A DNA stretch of 64,000 nt from Catenovulum adriaticum (GTDB lineage Bacteria; Pseudomonadota; Gammaproteobacteria; Enterobacterales; Alteromonadaceae), in NCBI RefSeq assembly GCF_026725475.1, contig NZ_CP109966.1, positions 434,001 to 498,000 of the forward strand. Reading direction: 5' to 3'. A model generated the notes under the pieces. That model was given only the letters and a program-made list of their open reading frames with translations. It was not told the origin of the DNA and did not search any database. Positions 25,931 to 34,535 of this stretch are shown one piece after another (the first letter of the stretch is position 1; every line of letters begins with the position of its first letter). A program made the translations under genes and the position numbers.

Positions 25931-27433
25931 ATGAAATTATTTAACTTATTTTTAGGTCGACCATTCAGTTTTGCCAAATGCAAAATATCATCTATTTTGA
26001 TGCACAGTTTCGTCTTACTAGGACTTTGTTTGAGCTTTACTTCTATGGCCGATGATAGACCAAACATTATCGTCATTTTAGCAGACGACCTAGGCTATAA
26101 CGATGTTGGCTTTACCAATGGATCAACGCAAATCAAAACCCCAAGGTTAAATGAATTAGCTGAACAAGGCATAACGTTCGAAAACGGATATGCAACTCAT
26201 CCATATTGTGGCCCATCTCGCGCCGGTTTACTAACCGGCCGTTATCAAGCTCGCTTTGGGATGGAAAATAATGTGTCATACACCCCCTATGATCCGCACA
26301 TGGGCTTACCGACCGAGGAACTAACCTTTGCTGAACGTTTGCAAAAAGTGGGTTATAACACAGCGGTTTTTGGTAAGTGGCACTTAGGTGGTGCGCCAAA
26401 GTTTCAACCTAATAAACAAGGCTTTGATTACTTTTATGGCTTTTTAGATGGCGGCCACATGTACATGCCAGGCCAAGTACATGTAGGCAGCCCTGATGGT
26501 TATTGGCTGCCTATTATGCGCAATAATTTACCAGCTGAATTTGACGAGTACTTAACGACAGCCTTAAGCCGTGACGCAGCCAAATACATTAAACGCAGCA
26601 CCGATGAACCCTTTATGATGTATCTCTCTTACAACGCGCCACATGCGCCATTACAAGCGCCGCAAGAAACCATTAATAAATATAAACATATCAAAAACAA
26701 AAATCGCCAAATTTATGCCGCCATGGTGGATGAAATGGATCAAGGCATAGGCATGGTTGTTGATGCATTAAAAGAAAAAGGCAAGTACGAAAACACCCTA
26801 ATATTCTTTTTATCTGACAACGGAGGTTTATATCCAGACACTTGGTGGCCGCAATTTGACTGGGCTGATAACTCACCCTTTCGCCATGGCAAAGTCGCAT
26901 TAATGGAAGGTGGCGTACATGTTCCGTTTATCGCACATTGGCCAAATAAAATCAAAAAAGGCTTTAAATTTGATGGCCTTGTATCTGCATTGGATATTGC
27001 AGCTACTTCAGTCGCACTGGCTAAAGCCGATTCATCAGATGGTTTGCTTGATGGCGTTAACTTAGAACCATACATGACAAAACGCAAAACTGGTACGCCA
27101 CACAAAGCCTTGTTTTGGCGTTTAGAAGAAGCTGACAACATATGGGCCGTTCGCACAATGACAGGTAAATATATGCAGCAAGGTTTACCAGGCGTTGGCC
27201 GTGCATATTTTGATATGGTTAATGACCCAACCGAACAAGTAAATGCGGTGGATAAATACCCACAAAAACAAGCTGAATTAGCCAAACTTTGGAACGAGTG
27301 GAATAAAAACAACAAAGAAAACATTTTGCGTCAATCGAATGAATATAAAAGCGCAGTTCAAGCATTTTATGAACAACTAAATAAGGACGATCGCGCACAA
27401 GCTAACGCTCGTGAAAAATATATTGTTAAATAA
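25931..27433 (+). CDS. secreted arylsulfatase-like sulfatase
   Basis: From the ATG at 25931 the protein has 500 residues. An earlier in-frame ATG at 25907 has no ribosome site, while a GGGA lies 9 bases before 25931. A hydrophobic signal (ends near SMADD) leads into the sulfatase fold with ILADDLGYND, active motif CGPSRAG (Cys93 from this start), FGKWHLGG and LSDNGG. It is a different S1 member from its upstream neighbour (24456-25886). The strong hairpin at 27571 ends the transcript. The C-terminal 40 residues are rich in Lys/Asn and polar, probably a flexible tail. Confidence 0.9.
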   Translation: MKLFNLFLGRPFSFAKCKISSILMHSFVLLGLCLSFTSMADDRPNIIVILADDLGYNDVGFTNGSTQIKTPRLNELAEQGITFENGYATHPYCGPSRAGLLTGRYQARFGMENNVSYTPYDPHMGLPTEELTFAERLQKVGYNTAVFGKWHLGGAPKFQPNKQGFDYFYGFLDGGHMYMPGQVHVGSPDGYWLPIMRNNLPAEFDEYLTTALSRDAAKYIKRSTDEPFMMYLSYNAPHAPLQAPQETINKYKHIKNKNRQIYAAMVDEMDQGIGMVVDALKEKGKYENTLIFFLSDNGGLYPDTWWPQFDWADNSPFRHGKVALMEGGVHVPFIAHWPNKIKKGFKFDGLVSALDIAATSVALAKADSSDGLLDGVNLEPYMTKRKTGTPHKALFWRLEEADNIWAVRTMTGKYMQQGLPGVGRAYFDMVNDPTEQVNAVDKYPQKQAELAKLWNEWNKNNKENILRQSNEYKSAVQAFYEQLNKDDRAQANAREKYIVK

Positions 27434-27570
27434 ATATTTGAATTAAATTTTGCCAGAAAGTGCAAATAATAACCACAATTAGCTCGTTAAGCGCCAGTGC
27501 GTTATTGTAATGGCTAATAGTTATAGTTCATCAATTTGCACGTTATCGACCGCAGTTATGCTAAAACCTA

Positions 27571-27597
27571 ATGGCGATCACATTTTGTGGTCGCCAT
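27571..27597. terminator. hairpin terminator between convergent genes
   Basis: ATGGCGATCAC pairs with GTGGTCGCCAT (one G-T pair) over a short TTTT-type loop, followed by ATTATTTAATTT on the plus strand. It lies between the sulfatase operon and the convergent MarR gene and may serve the former mainly. Confidence 0.65.
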
Positions 27598-27683
27598 TAT
27601 TTAATTTGGTTTACACCGAAAAACTCAGATAAAAACAATAGCAGAAATTAGAGCTGCTTTATATTATTACCCATTAAAGCAAA

Positions 27684-28115
27684 TCACTGATTCTCTTCTA
27701 AATTTTTAAGCATTTTTTGCGTTGTAGCGTAGAAGGCTTTAATATCTTCCTCGGCTATTCCTTTAGTCATAGATTGTTCAGCTCGTCGACTAATTTTAGA
27801 TAAACTTGCTTGTATTCTTTCGCCCTCTTGAGTTAACAATAAAAACTGACTTCTTTTATCTTCAGGGTTTGGGACTTTTTTGATCAAACCTTGATCGATT
27901 AAACCACTAATTAAACGCGTGATCTGAGCCTTATCCCGTTGCATAAAGCTAGCTATATCCAAAGCAGTGCAAGGCGAACGTTTATGAATTATCTTCATCA
28001 CCCTCACTTGCATCGGCACCAACCCTAATGCTTCAACCTCTAGCTGGATAGCCAGTTGTCTTTTAACGGCATGAGCCAAACAACGTATCGTTTCTACCGC
28101 ACCAATATCTGCCAC
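27684..28115 (-). CDS. MarR-family regulator
   Basis: The 143-residue protein is a MarR winged-helix repressor: a dimerisation helix, then CTALDIASFMQRDKAQITRLISGL as the recognition region, and the wing PNPEDKRSQFLLLT. I chose the GTG at 28113-28115, which has AAGGAG 6 bases upstream and gives the usual MarR length. An ATG at 28152-28154 is in frame but would place the palindrome at 28137 inside the coding region and has no ribosome site. It is divergent from the DUF2798 and siderophore-interacting protein genes and very likely represses them and itself. Confidence 0.85.
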   Translation of the reverse strand: MADIGAVETIRCLAHAVKRQLAIQLEVEALGLVPMQVRVMKIIHKRSPCTALDIASFMQRDKAQITRLISGLIDQGLIKKVPNPEDKRSQFLLLTQEGERIQASLSKISRRAEQSMTKGIAEEDIKAFYATTQKMLKNLEENQ

Positions 28116-28136
28116 AGGTAACTCCTTTATAAAGTA

Positions 28137-28151
28137 GTTGACATAGTCAAC
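28137..28151. promoter_or_regulatory. candidate MarR operator (perfect palindrome)
   Basis: GTTGAC-ATA-GTCAAC is a perfect inverted repeat in the short divergent space between the MarR gene and the DUF2798 gene. A second, imperfect copy, TAGTAGAC to ATCAACTA, lies at 28164-28182. Two related sites between divergent genes are typical of MarR autoregulation. Confidence 0.55.
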
Positions 28152-28214
28152 CATTATGCATTATAGTAGACATTATCAACTATAATTTGAAAATTGCAAT
28201 AGTCAGGAGCATAT

Positions 28215-28706
28215 ATGACAATAATTACCCCTTCGGTTGCCGAACGGTCAAATGCCGAAAGCCGCCCTATTTATCAAAAAGTAGCCATTATCGCACTCAT
28301 TATGACTACCATTTGTGGTTCCCTTACCGGCATTATGAGTTTTGCAAACAGAGACGTTAGCGAAAGTTTTTTGTTCCAATGGGCATCGGCTTTTATTTTT
28401 GCTGGTTTAGTAGCTCTGCCTATTGGCATACTCGTAATGAATTTGGTTAGCAAATTAATCCAAAAACTGCTATCTGGTACTTCAGAACTGGCTCAAAAAC
28501 TGCTTACTGGCACTATTATGGCCGTCGTAATGGAATCCGCAATGGCTGCTACCACAACCATTAATCATCTGGGCTTTAGTAATGCCAATCAGTTTACAAC
28601 GCATTGGAGCCAAAACTTTATTGCTGCATTGCCATTTGGTTTGGTGATCGCAATTTTTATGACACTGGTTATTAAGCCCAAGCTGCAAAACTTTATGAAT
28701 AGCTAA
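28215..28706 (+). CDS. DUF2798 membrane protein
   Basis: The 163-residue protein has four hydrophobic helices arranged as two similar halves (about 23-78 and 95-155), each resembling the DUF2798 unit. It should be an inner-membrane protein. Function is unknown; such genes often accompany MarR regulators and redox or iron genes. Here it is 17 bases from the siderophore-interacting protein gene and faces the MarR gene, so it is part of that operon. An AGGAG site precedes the ATG. Confidence 0.75.
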   Translation: MTIITPSVAERSNAESRPIYQKVAIIALIMTTICGSLTGIMSFANRDVSESFLFQWASAFIFAGLVALPIGILVMNLVSKLIQKLLSGTSELAQKLLTGTIMAVVMESAMAATTTINHLGFSNANQFTTHWSQNFIAALPFGLVIAIFMTLVIKPKLQNFMNS

Positions 28707-28723
28707 CATCCGAGAGAACTTAT

Positions 28724-29431
28724 ATGAAAATGCGAATGACACAAGTTGCAAAAATAGAAGACTTAGGGCCACATATGCGCCGTATCACTTTGACTGGTGA
28801 AGATTTACATGATTTTCCACTTGATCAAGAAAGCGCGCATTTTAAAGCTATTTTTCCACAGCCAGGTCAAACAAAACCCAAACTAGGCATATATCTAGGT
28901 TTTAAAAAATGGATACGTTCATACACAGTACGCGCCTTTAACAAACAAACCAAGGCACTAACCGTTGATTTTGCTGTTAATGATCATCAAGGTTTAGGCA
29001 CCGATTGGGCAAAAAATGCACAGCTAGGAGATTATTTAGGGGTTGCTGGCCCTGGCGATACAAAACACACAAATTATGATGCTGATTGGCATTTATTAGT
29101 TGCCGATCTCACAGGTTTGCCAGCAGCGGCCGCCGTACTAGAAAAACTACCTAAAAATGCTAAAGGCACAGCATTTTTGCAGGTTCCAACCGAACAAGAT
29201 AAGCAAATTATTAATTGCCCCGAGGGCGTCAATATAAACTGGGTGATAAACCCAGATTTAACTAAAAATGCGCTACTGACGGCAGTACAAAATACCTACT
29301 GGTTATCAGGCGAGCCAGCCATATTTATCGCCGCAGAAATCAGGCAAGTAAAAGCCATTAAAAAGTATGTTAAAGATATGCCCGGCTATTCAAACAAGCA
29401 AACTTACGCTTCTGGCTACTGGAAAGCCTAA
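28724..29431 (+). CDS. siderophore-interacting protein (flavin ferric-siderophore reductase)
   Basis: The 235-residue protein matches the SIP/ViuB family, cytoplasmic FAD enzymes that reduce ferric siderophores to release iron. The flavin-binding RSYTVRAF motif (about 66-73), the DFAVNDHQG stretch, the GPGDTK segment and the C-terminal IAAEIRQVKAIKKY and ASGYWKA boxes are all in place. It is slightly shorter than typical members but complete. It lies in the MarR-linked operon, just before a siderophore receptor gene, forming an iron-uptake cluster. Confidence 0.88.
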   Translation: MKMRMTQVAKIEDLGPHMRRITLTGEDLHDFPLDQESAHFKAIFPQPGQTKPKLGIYLGFKKWIRSYTVRAFNKQTKALTVDFAVNDHQGLGTDWAKNAQLGDYLGVAGPGDTKHTNYDADWHLLVADLTGLPAAAAVLEKLPKNAKGTAFLQVPTEQDKQIINCPEGVNINWVINPDLTKNALLTAVQNTYWLSGEPAIFIAAEIRQVKAIKKYVKDMPGYSNKQTYASGYWKA

Positions 29432-29678
29432 CATTATAAAAAAATCATGATGTGTCATGGTTAACGTTAGCTCGGGCTTCAGCCCGCTTTATGCAGGGCA
29501 AATACAAAGGCTATAAATGGCGATCTAGCGATAATTCACTGTCAAAAGTAAATGAAAATGCTGCTAACGTAGCGACCAACCCAAAAGCCACAGAACGAAT
29601 GTTCCAAAAGACACATATTGGGAGTTGGTTGAATTAACACTATCATTTATTATAACTTTCATTATTGAAGGTAGAAAT

Positions 29679-29697
29679 AAAAATAGTTATCATTAGT
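29679..29697 (+). promoter_or_regulatory. possible Fur box before the siderophore receptor
   Basis: The 19 bases match about 12 of 19 positions of the classic Fur consensus and lie about 32 bases before the receptor start, with a further ATCATT-rich stretch at 29640-29665. Context favours iron control, but the match is weak. The rest of 29432-29729 has a short GGGC/GCCC hairpin at about 29473-29486 after the reductase gene and no convincing gene. Confidence 0.35.
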
Positions 29698-29729
29698 GAT
29701 ATTGTATTTTACCAACCTTGGAATCCTGA

Positions 29730-31907
29730 ATGAATTTACGTAAAAGTGCGTTAGCCGTAATGGTCAATGTTGCGTGTGTGAGTGCGCCAACATATGCCCA
29801 AACAGAACAAAGTAGTACAAATAACAACAAAGATATTGAGCATATTACGATTAATGGTTCACAAGTCGATTTGCGTGACAGTTTCCCCGGAGGACAAGTA
29901 TCTCGAGGCGGTCGTGCTGGTATTTTAGGCAACCTTGATATGATGGATTCGCCTTTTAATAGTACAAACTTTACGGCTGAACTCATTCGTGAGCAGCAGG
30001 CTAAAAGTGTCGCGGACGTACTACAAAATGATCCTGTTGTACGTGTTGCAAAAGGCTTTGGTAATTTTCAAGAGCTATATATAATGCGCGGCTTTCCTGT
30101 GTATTCTGATGATATGACTTACAATGGCTTATATGGCATTTTACCCCGTCAGTATGTCGCGGCGGAGTTACTAGAACGCGTCGAAGTCTTTCGTGGCGCA
30201 AGTGCTTTTTTAAATGGTGCAGCACCAGGAGGCAGCGGCTTAGGCGGTTCCGTTAATATCGTACCAAAACGTGCGGGTGATGAACCGCTTAACCGTATTA
30301 CGCTTGGCTATGAATCACAAGGTCACTTATATGGCGCAGCAGATATTAGCCGCCGTTTTGGTGACGATAACAATAGTACAGGTATACGTGCCAACCTTGT
30401 TCAACGGCGTGGCGAAACGAATATTGATAATCAAGACCGTGAATTGAGCGTTGCTTCTGTTGGTGTTGATCATCAAAGTGACCATTTCCGAGTATCTCTT
30501 GATTTAGGGTTTCAAGATCATCAAGTTGATGCGCCTCGCCCAACAGTAACACCTGCTGACAGTATCCCTGAACCACCACAAAGCGATACAAACTTTGCCC
30601 AAGAATGGACTTACACCAATGAACGTCAATTTTTTGGTGCAGTGCGCGGGGAATATGATTTTACAGATAACGTTACAGCTTGGGCTGCGTACGGATTCAG
30701 AACAGGTGAAGAAGACAACATTTTTGCCAACCCTAGGAATGCTCAAGAAAATGGGGATTTTTCGGCTTATCGTTTTGATAATGTTAGAAATGATGATATT
30801 CAATCTGGTGAAGTTGGCGTGAATATTGAGTTTAAAACTGGTGCAGTTGGACACACAGTTATAACGTCCGCATCTGTCTTTTCGTTAGAATCAGAAAATG
30901 CTTATGCGTTTTCTGACTTTGCCGGTTTTACTGGCAATATTTATAGCCCTGAAACTGCAACAATACCTGATGCAGACTTTTTTATTGGCGGCGAACTAGA
31001 TAACCCATTAGTAACCGAAAAAACCGATCTTTCAAGTTTTGCACTTGCTGACATGATGTCATTCAATGACGGGAAAATATTAGTAACGCTAGGAGGCCGA
31101 GCACAAAATATTGAGACCCGCACATATGACTACAATACTGGTGATGAATTATCAAGTTACGATGAATCTCAATTTACACCAGTTGCGGGTGTTGTTTATA
31201 AATCATCAGAGCAGCTTTCTTATTATGCTAACTATATTGAAGGCTTGTTACCCGGAGAAGTTGCTCCGACAACAAGTGGCGGTGAAGCAATTGAAAATGC
31301 AGGTGAAGCTTTTGAACCATATCGTGCTGAGCAAATTGAAGTTGGACTAAAGTATGATGCAGGCCAATATGGTGGCTCATTAAGTATTTTTAATACTTCC
31401 AAACAAACATCTATTGTCAAAAACAATATTTTCAGTACTGATGCCGAACAACAAAACCAAGGCATTGAGTTAAGTGTATTTGGTATGCCAACTGATAGCT
31501 TACGTATTTTAGGTGGGTTTACTTGGCTTGATGCAGAAATGACGAAAACGCAAGATGGCATTTTAGATGGTAAAACAGCGATTGGCGTACCAGATTTACA
31601 AGCAAACATTAACCTTGAGTGGGATGTTAACGCCCTGCCGGGATTAACCCTAGATGCACGTGCGGCATACACAGCCGAGCAATATGCAAGTGCCGACAAC
31701 AACCTTAAGGTTGATGCCTCAAACCGCTTTGATTTAGGGGCTCGTTATAACTTATTAGTTGGCCTGACTGATATTACCATTCGAGCGCGTGTCGATAATC
31801 TCTTTGACAATGACTATTGGGCATCAGTGGGTGGTTATCCTGGTTCAAATTATCTTGTATTAAGCGAGCCTCGTACCTTTAAATTATCTGCATCATTTAG
31901 TTTCTAA
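29730..31907 (+). CDS. TonB-dependent siderophore receptor
   Basis: The 725-residue outer-membrane receptor has a signal peptide (ends TYAQ), a plug domain with LQNDPVVRVAKGFGNF, the IMRGFPV and VEVFRGASAFLNGAAPGGSGLGG boxes typical of siderophore receptors, and a barrel ending in LSASFSF with the expected terminal Phe. A TonB-box-like stretch is IEHITING. It should import a ferric siderophore. It is followed 11 bases later by a small membrane protein gene and then a PepSY protein, a familiar iron-uptake operon. The specific siderophore is not evident. Confidence 0.92.
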   Translation: MNLRKSALAVMVNVACVSAPTYAQTEQSSTNNNKDIEHITINGSQVDLRDSFPGGQVSRGGRAGILGNLDMMDSPFNSTNFTAELIREQQAKSVADVLQNDPVVRVAKGFGNFQELYIMRGFPVYSDDMTYNGLYGILPRQYVAAELLERVEVFRGASAFLNGAAPGGSGLGGSVNIVPKRAGDEPLNRITLGYESQGHLYGAADISRRFGDDNNSTGIRANLVQRRGETNIDNQDRELSVASVGVDHQSDHFRVSLDLGFQDHQVDAPRPTVTPADSIPEPPQSDTNFAQEWTYTNERQFFGAVRGEYDFTDNVTAWAAYGFRTGEEDNIFANPRNAQENGDFSAYRFDNVRNDDIQSGEVGVNIEFKTGAVGHTVITSASVFSLESENAYAFSDFAGFTGNIYSPETATIPDADFFIGGELDNPLVTEKTDLSSFALADMMSFNDGKILVTLGGRAQNIETRTYDYNTGDELSSYDESQFTPVAGVVYKSSEQLSYYANYIEGLLPGEVAPTTSGGEAIENAGEAFEPYRAEQIEVGLKYDAGQYGGSLSIFNTSKQTSIVKNNIFSTDAEQQNQGIELSVFGMPTDSLRILGGFTWLDAEMTKTQDGILDGKTAIGVPDLQANINLEWDVNALPGLTLDARAAYTAEQYASADNNLKVDASNRFDLGARYNLLVGLTDITIRARVDNLFDNDYWASVGGYPGSNYLVLSEPRTFKLSASFSF

Positions 31908-31918
31908 TAAGGAAATTT

Positions 31919-32476
31919 ATGTTGTTGTCTATCGCTGCTTTTTTGGGCAGCACGTTGGCGATAGGTTTGTTTTACCGAGCATGGCAAAGCACACATGTCG
32001 CCTTTAAACGTTTAGCTAAACTCTCAGCATTACTATTAATGTATATGAGTTTAAACTTTTGGGTTACACAATACGGATTTGAATTAGGCACTTGTTACGC
32101 TGTTATCGCCTTTTCTTTACAAGCGTGGACCTGGATATACCTCGCGCGTCAACGAATTAATAAACACGTTAAGCGTGCCGACTTGCCGTATATATCGGGC
32201 TTGAGTAAACCGTCTGCGCCTACTGTATTTAATGCCTTTATCAAATTGATCGGTTGTCTATTCTTAAGTGCAATATGTGCCATGTTAGTAACCGTGGTAT
32301 GGACGACATCTTTGAGCTTAAGTAAAGTCAATCAAATCGCATTAGGGATTTATACTATGCCTATTTTATGGGGCTGCGGTGCATATTGGCTATGTGCAGA
32401 TAAAAAGTTATGGCGTCCTATTCGCGTGCTAATTATGCTTAGCGCTTTGAGCTACCTCATACTTTATAGTGGGTAA
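31919..32476 (+). CDS. small polytopic membrane protein of the iron operon
   Basis: The 185-residue protein has about five membrane helices (1-18, 35-55, 60-78, 107-133, 140-160, with one more near the end) and no recognised domain. A good AAGGAAATTT site precedes the ATG. It sits between a siderophore receptor and a PepSY membrane protein, where small DUF3325/DUF3649-type membrane proteins are common; this could be a distant relative, but I cannot confirm it. Probably assists iron release or transport. Confidence 0.6.
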   Translation: MLLSIAAFLGSTLAIGLFYRAWQSTHVAFKRLAKLSALLLMYMSLNFWVTQYGFELGTCYAVIAFSLQAWTWIYLARQRINKHVKRADLPYISGLSKPSAPTVFNAFIKLIGCLFLSAICAMLVTVVWTTSLSLSKVNQIALGIYTMPILWGCGAYWLCADKKLWRPIRVLIMLSALSYLILYSG

Positions 32477-32477
32477 A

Positions 32478-33914
32478 ATGAATATTTCTATTTCTCCAAG
32501 CGCCAATAAAAGCGCTTTAAAAAGTCACGCATGGTTAGGCTTAGCCGTGAGTGTATTAATGTATTGGGTTTGCTTTTCAGGCACATTATCGGTTTTTTCG
32601 CAGGAATTATTACGTTGGGAACAACCTCACATTGCCGATAACCTCAATTATACTCCTAACAGTATACAAACTGCCTATGAGCACTTCCTCGCCATGAAGG
32701 ACGGGCAAACACAGGGTAATATCGTTATTCGTTTACCAACCCACGATTTGCCACGAGCTGGAATTAGTGCAGATGGAGAGCGTTGGAACATTTCACCTAC
32801 CGGTGAACTCAGTGAGCCTTCAAGCACTCCCATTACAGACCTTATTGTTGATCTACATGTCGCTTTGCATCTACCCGAGGATATCGGCATGATAATTGTA
32901 AGCATGTTAGGTGCAATTTTAAGTGCATTAATTATCTCAGGTATCATTGCTCACAGACGTATTTTTAAAGATGCCTTTCGTTTACGTACCGGAAATAATG
33001 AGCAGCTCACACAAGGTGATTTGCACAACCGAATGAGCGTGTGGGGGATACCGTTTCATCTCATGATAGCGTTGACCGGTGTATATTTTGGTTTGGCATC
33101 ATTTTTGACCGCAATTTATGCTGATACATTATATGAGGGAAAAGAACTCGACCTATTTGCCGATATTTATGGCGCTTCGATTCAAGTTGAGCACCAACCA
33201 GCAATAGCGAATATTGCAAAAGCATTGACCGAAATAAAAAAGATGGAGCCAAATACACAACCTATATTTGTTACGCTTGAAAACGCAACAAAAGATAACC
33301 AATACATACTACTTGGTTCGCAACATTTAGATAAGCTTATCTACTCAGAACAATACCGTTTTGATGCACACGGACAATACATAGATAAAGTTGGCTACTC
33401 TGATGGAGAAGCAGGTCAACAAGCTATATTCTCTGTATATCGCTTACATTTCGGTCACTTTGGTCCCGAAGCGATGAAAATATTTTTTGGCTTAATGGGA
33501 TTTGCCTTAACGATTATTTCAGTTACGGGCATTAATCTATGGCTAGCAAAGCGTTCAAGGCAAGATGCACTGAATCAACTTTGGCTTGGTTTTGTTTGGG
33601 GCACACCAATCGCATTTATTTGCGCTGCGTTGCTAGAGCTAACTTTCGCCTTACCGACAAAGCCTATTTTCTGGCTGATACTAGTTGCAATACTGATAGG
33701 TTCATTAATGCAAAAAGTGTTAATGAAAACCCACCTAATACTCTTAAACTGCTTGGCGACGCTATTGATAGTATTAGCGATTACACACTTTACTGTACAT
33801 TACCCGAACGTATTGGTGTTGAATTCACTGGTTATTGACGCTGCATTTATCATTTTTGCTTTGTGTGTATGGCGATATCGCTATTCACGAATCCGAAAAG
33901 GCTGGAATAGCTAA
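32478..33914 (+). CDS. PepSY-associated membrane protein (ferric reductase-like)
   Basis: The 478-residue inner-membrane protein has the PepSY_TM pattern: an N-terminal helix in LKSHAWLGLAVSVLMYWVCF, a periplasmic PepSY-like segment, a histidine-bearing helix pair (near IIAHRRIFKDAF and RLHFGHFG) and about four C-terminal helices. Relatives (FoxB/PiuB type) are thought to reduce ferric siderophores in the periplasm. I chose the ATG at 32478, one base after the previous stop; a GTG at 32469 is in frame but would overlap. It is the last gene of the iron operon. Confidence 0.82.
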   Translation: MNISISPSANKSALKSHAWLGLAVSVLMYWVCFSGTLSVFSQELLRWEQPHIADNLNYTPNSIQTAYEHFLAMKDGQTQGNIVIRLPTHDLPRAGISADGERWNISPTGELSEPSSTPITDLIVDLHVALHLPEDIGMIIVSMLGAILSALIISGIIAHRRIFKDAFRLRTGNNEQLTQGDLHNRMSVWGIPFHLMIALTGVYFGLASFLTAIYADTLYEGKELDLFADIYGASIQVEHQPAIANIAKALTEIKKMEPNTQPIFVTLENATKDNQYILLGSQHLDKLIYSEQYRFDAHGQYIDKVGYSDGEAGQQAIFSVYRLHFGHFGPEAMKIFFGLMGFALTIISVTGINLWLAKRSRQDALNQLWLGFVWGTPIAFICAALLELTFALPTKPIFWLILVAILIGSLMQKVLMKTHLILLNCLATLLIVLAITHFTVHYPNVLVLNSLVIDAAFIIFALCVWRYRYSRIRKGWNS

Positions 33915-34535
33915 TCTTAAACTGGGTGGGGCATACGGTCTCTCCCTCTCATAAAATTATATGGGTGAGCCTAATAATCTCGTATACGACTTCTATATAT
34001 TTCCATTGAGTATATAACCACTTAATATATATCCTATTTTTATAGGTAGCTGTCATTTATTTTAGCCATTTCCAAAAATTGTCATCATGGTGTTTTATCC
34101 ACTTAGAGATAAAACCATGTCAAAAATAGAAATGACTTTAATACAGCGTAAAGACGTTTTACATGCCTCACCTCAGTAGCTTACGCTAATCGCTAATATT
34201 CAGAATTCCTACTTTAGACAAGCCTGAGTGCTGCCTGCATCCATTAATAACATAGAGGCAGACATATTCATTAAATCCACTAGAGGTAGACAAAAAAACT
34301 AGCTGCCGTGACTTATTAATTGCTATATGCACTGTCAGCTTGAAAAAATTAATAAGATCCTTTAATTGCAAAATTGCAAGTGTTGAGCCACCCCACCTAC
34401 AGACTTCAAAGTAAATCTAATAATCCAATCGTTTTATATATTACGTTTTTTAATGATTAGGGGTATCAATTAGTACGGTTAATGCCTATTCCTGATAGTA
34501 AGCCTGTATTTTTAACTAAAAATAAAAGTGATCAA
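33915..34535. other. intergenic region before the rhamnosidase cluster
   Basis: About 620 bases between the iron operon and the first GH78 gene. It contains a transposase N-terminal scrap (listed separately) with a GTCAT-bearing direct repeat and an imperfect TTTTATC/GATAAAA hairpin just before it (34091-34116). The rest shows no gene. The GH78 promoter must lie in its right part. Confidence 0.5.
34117..34179 (+). pseudogene. N-terminal scrap of a transposase
   Basis: Twenty codons from an ATG (MSKIEMTLIQRKDVLHA) then a stop resemble the N-terminus of helix-turn-helix transposases of the ISNCY/IS1202-like type, which usually continues with an AAE/AAK helix. The two GTCAT copies at 34050-34086 could be part of the terminal repeat. 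The match is short and rests on memory of family starts, so confidence is limited. Confidence 0.35.

Noticed and set aside
26740..27324. Long minus-strand open frame (194 codons) inside the second AraC-linked sulfatase gene
   Set aside because: It is antisense to a well-supported sulfatase with intact motifs, has no ribosome site or recognised domain, and is explained by the codon bias of the real gene.
29452..29637. 61-codon frame between the ferric reductase and the siderophore receptor
   Set aside because: It overlaps a GGGC/GCCC hairpin, lacks a ribosome site and has no recognised features.
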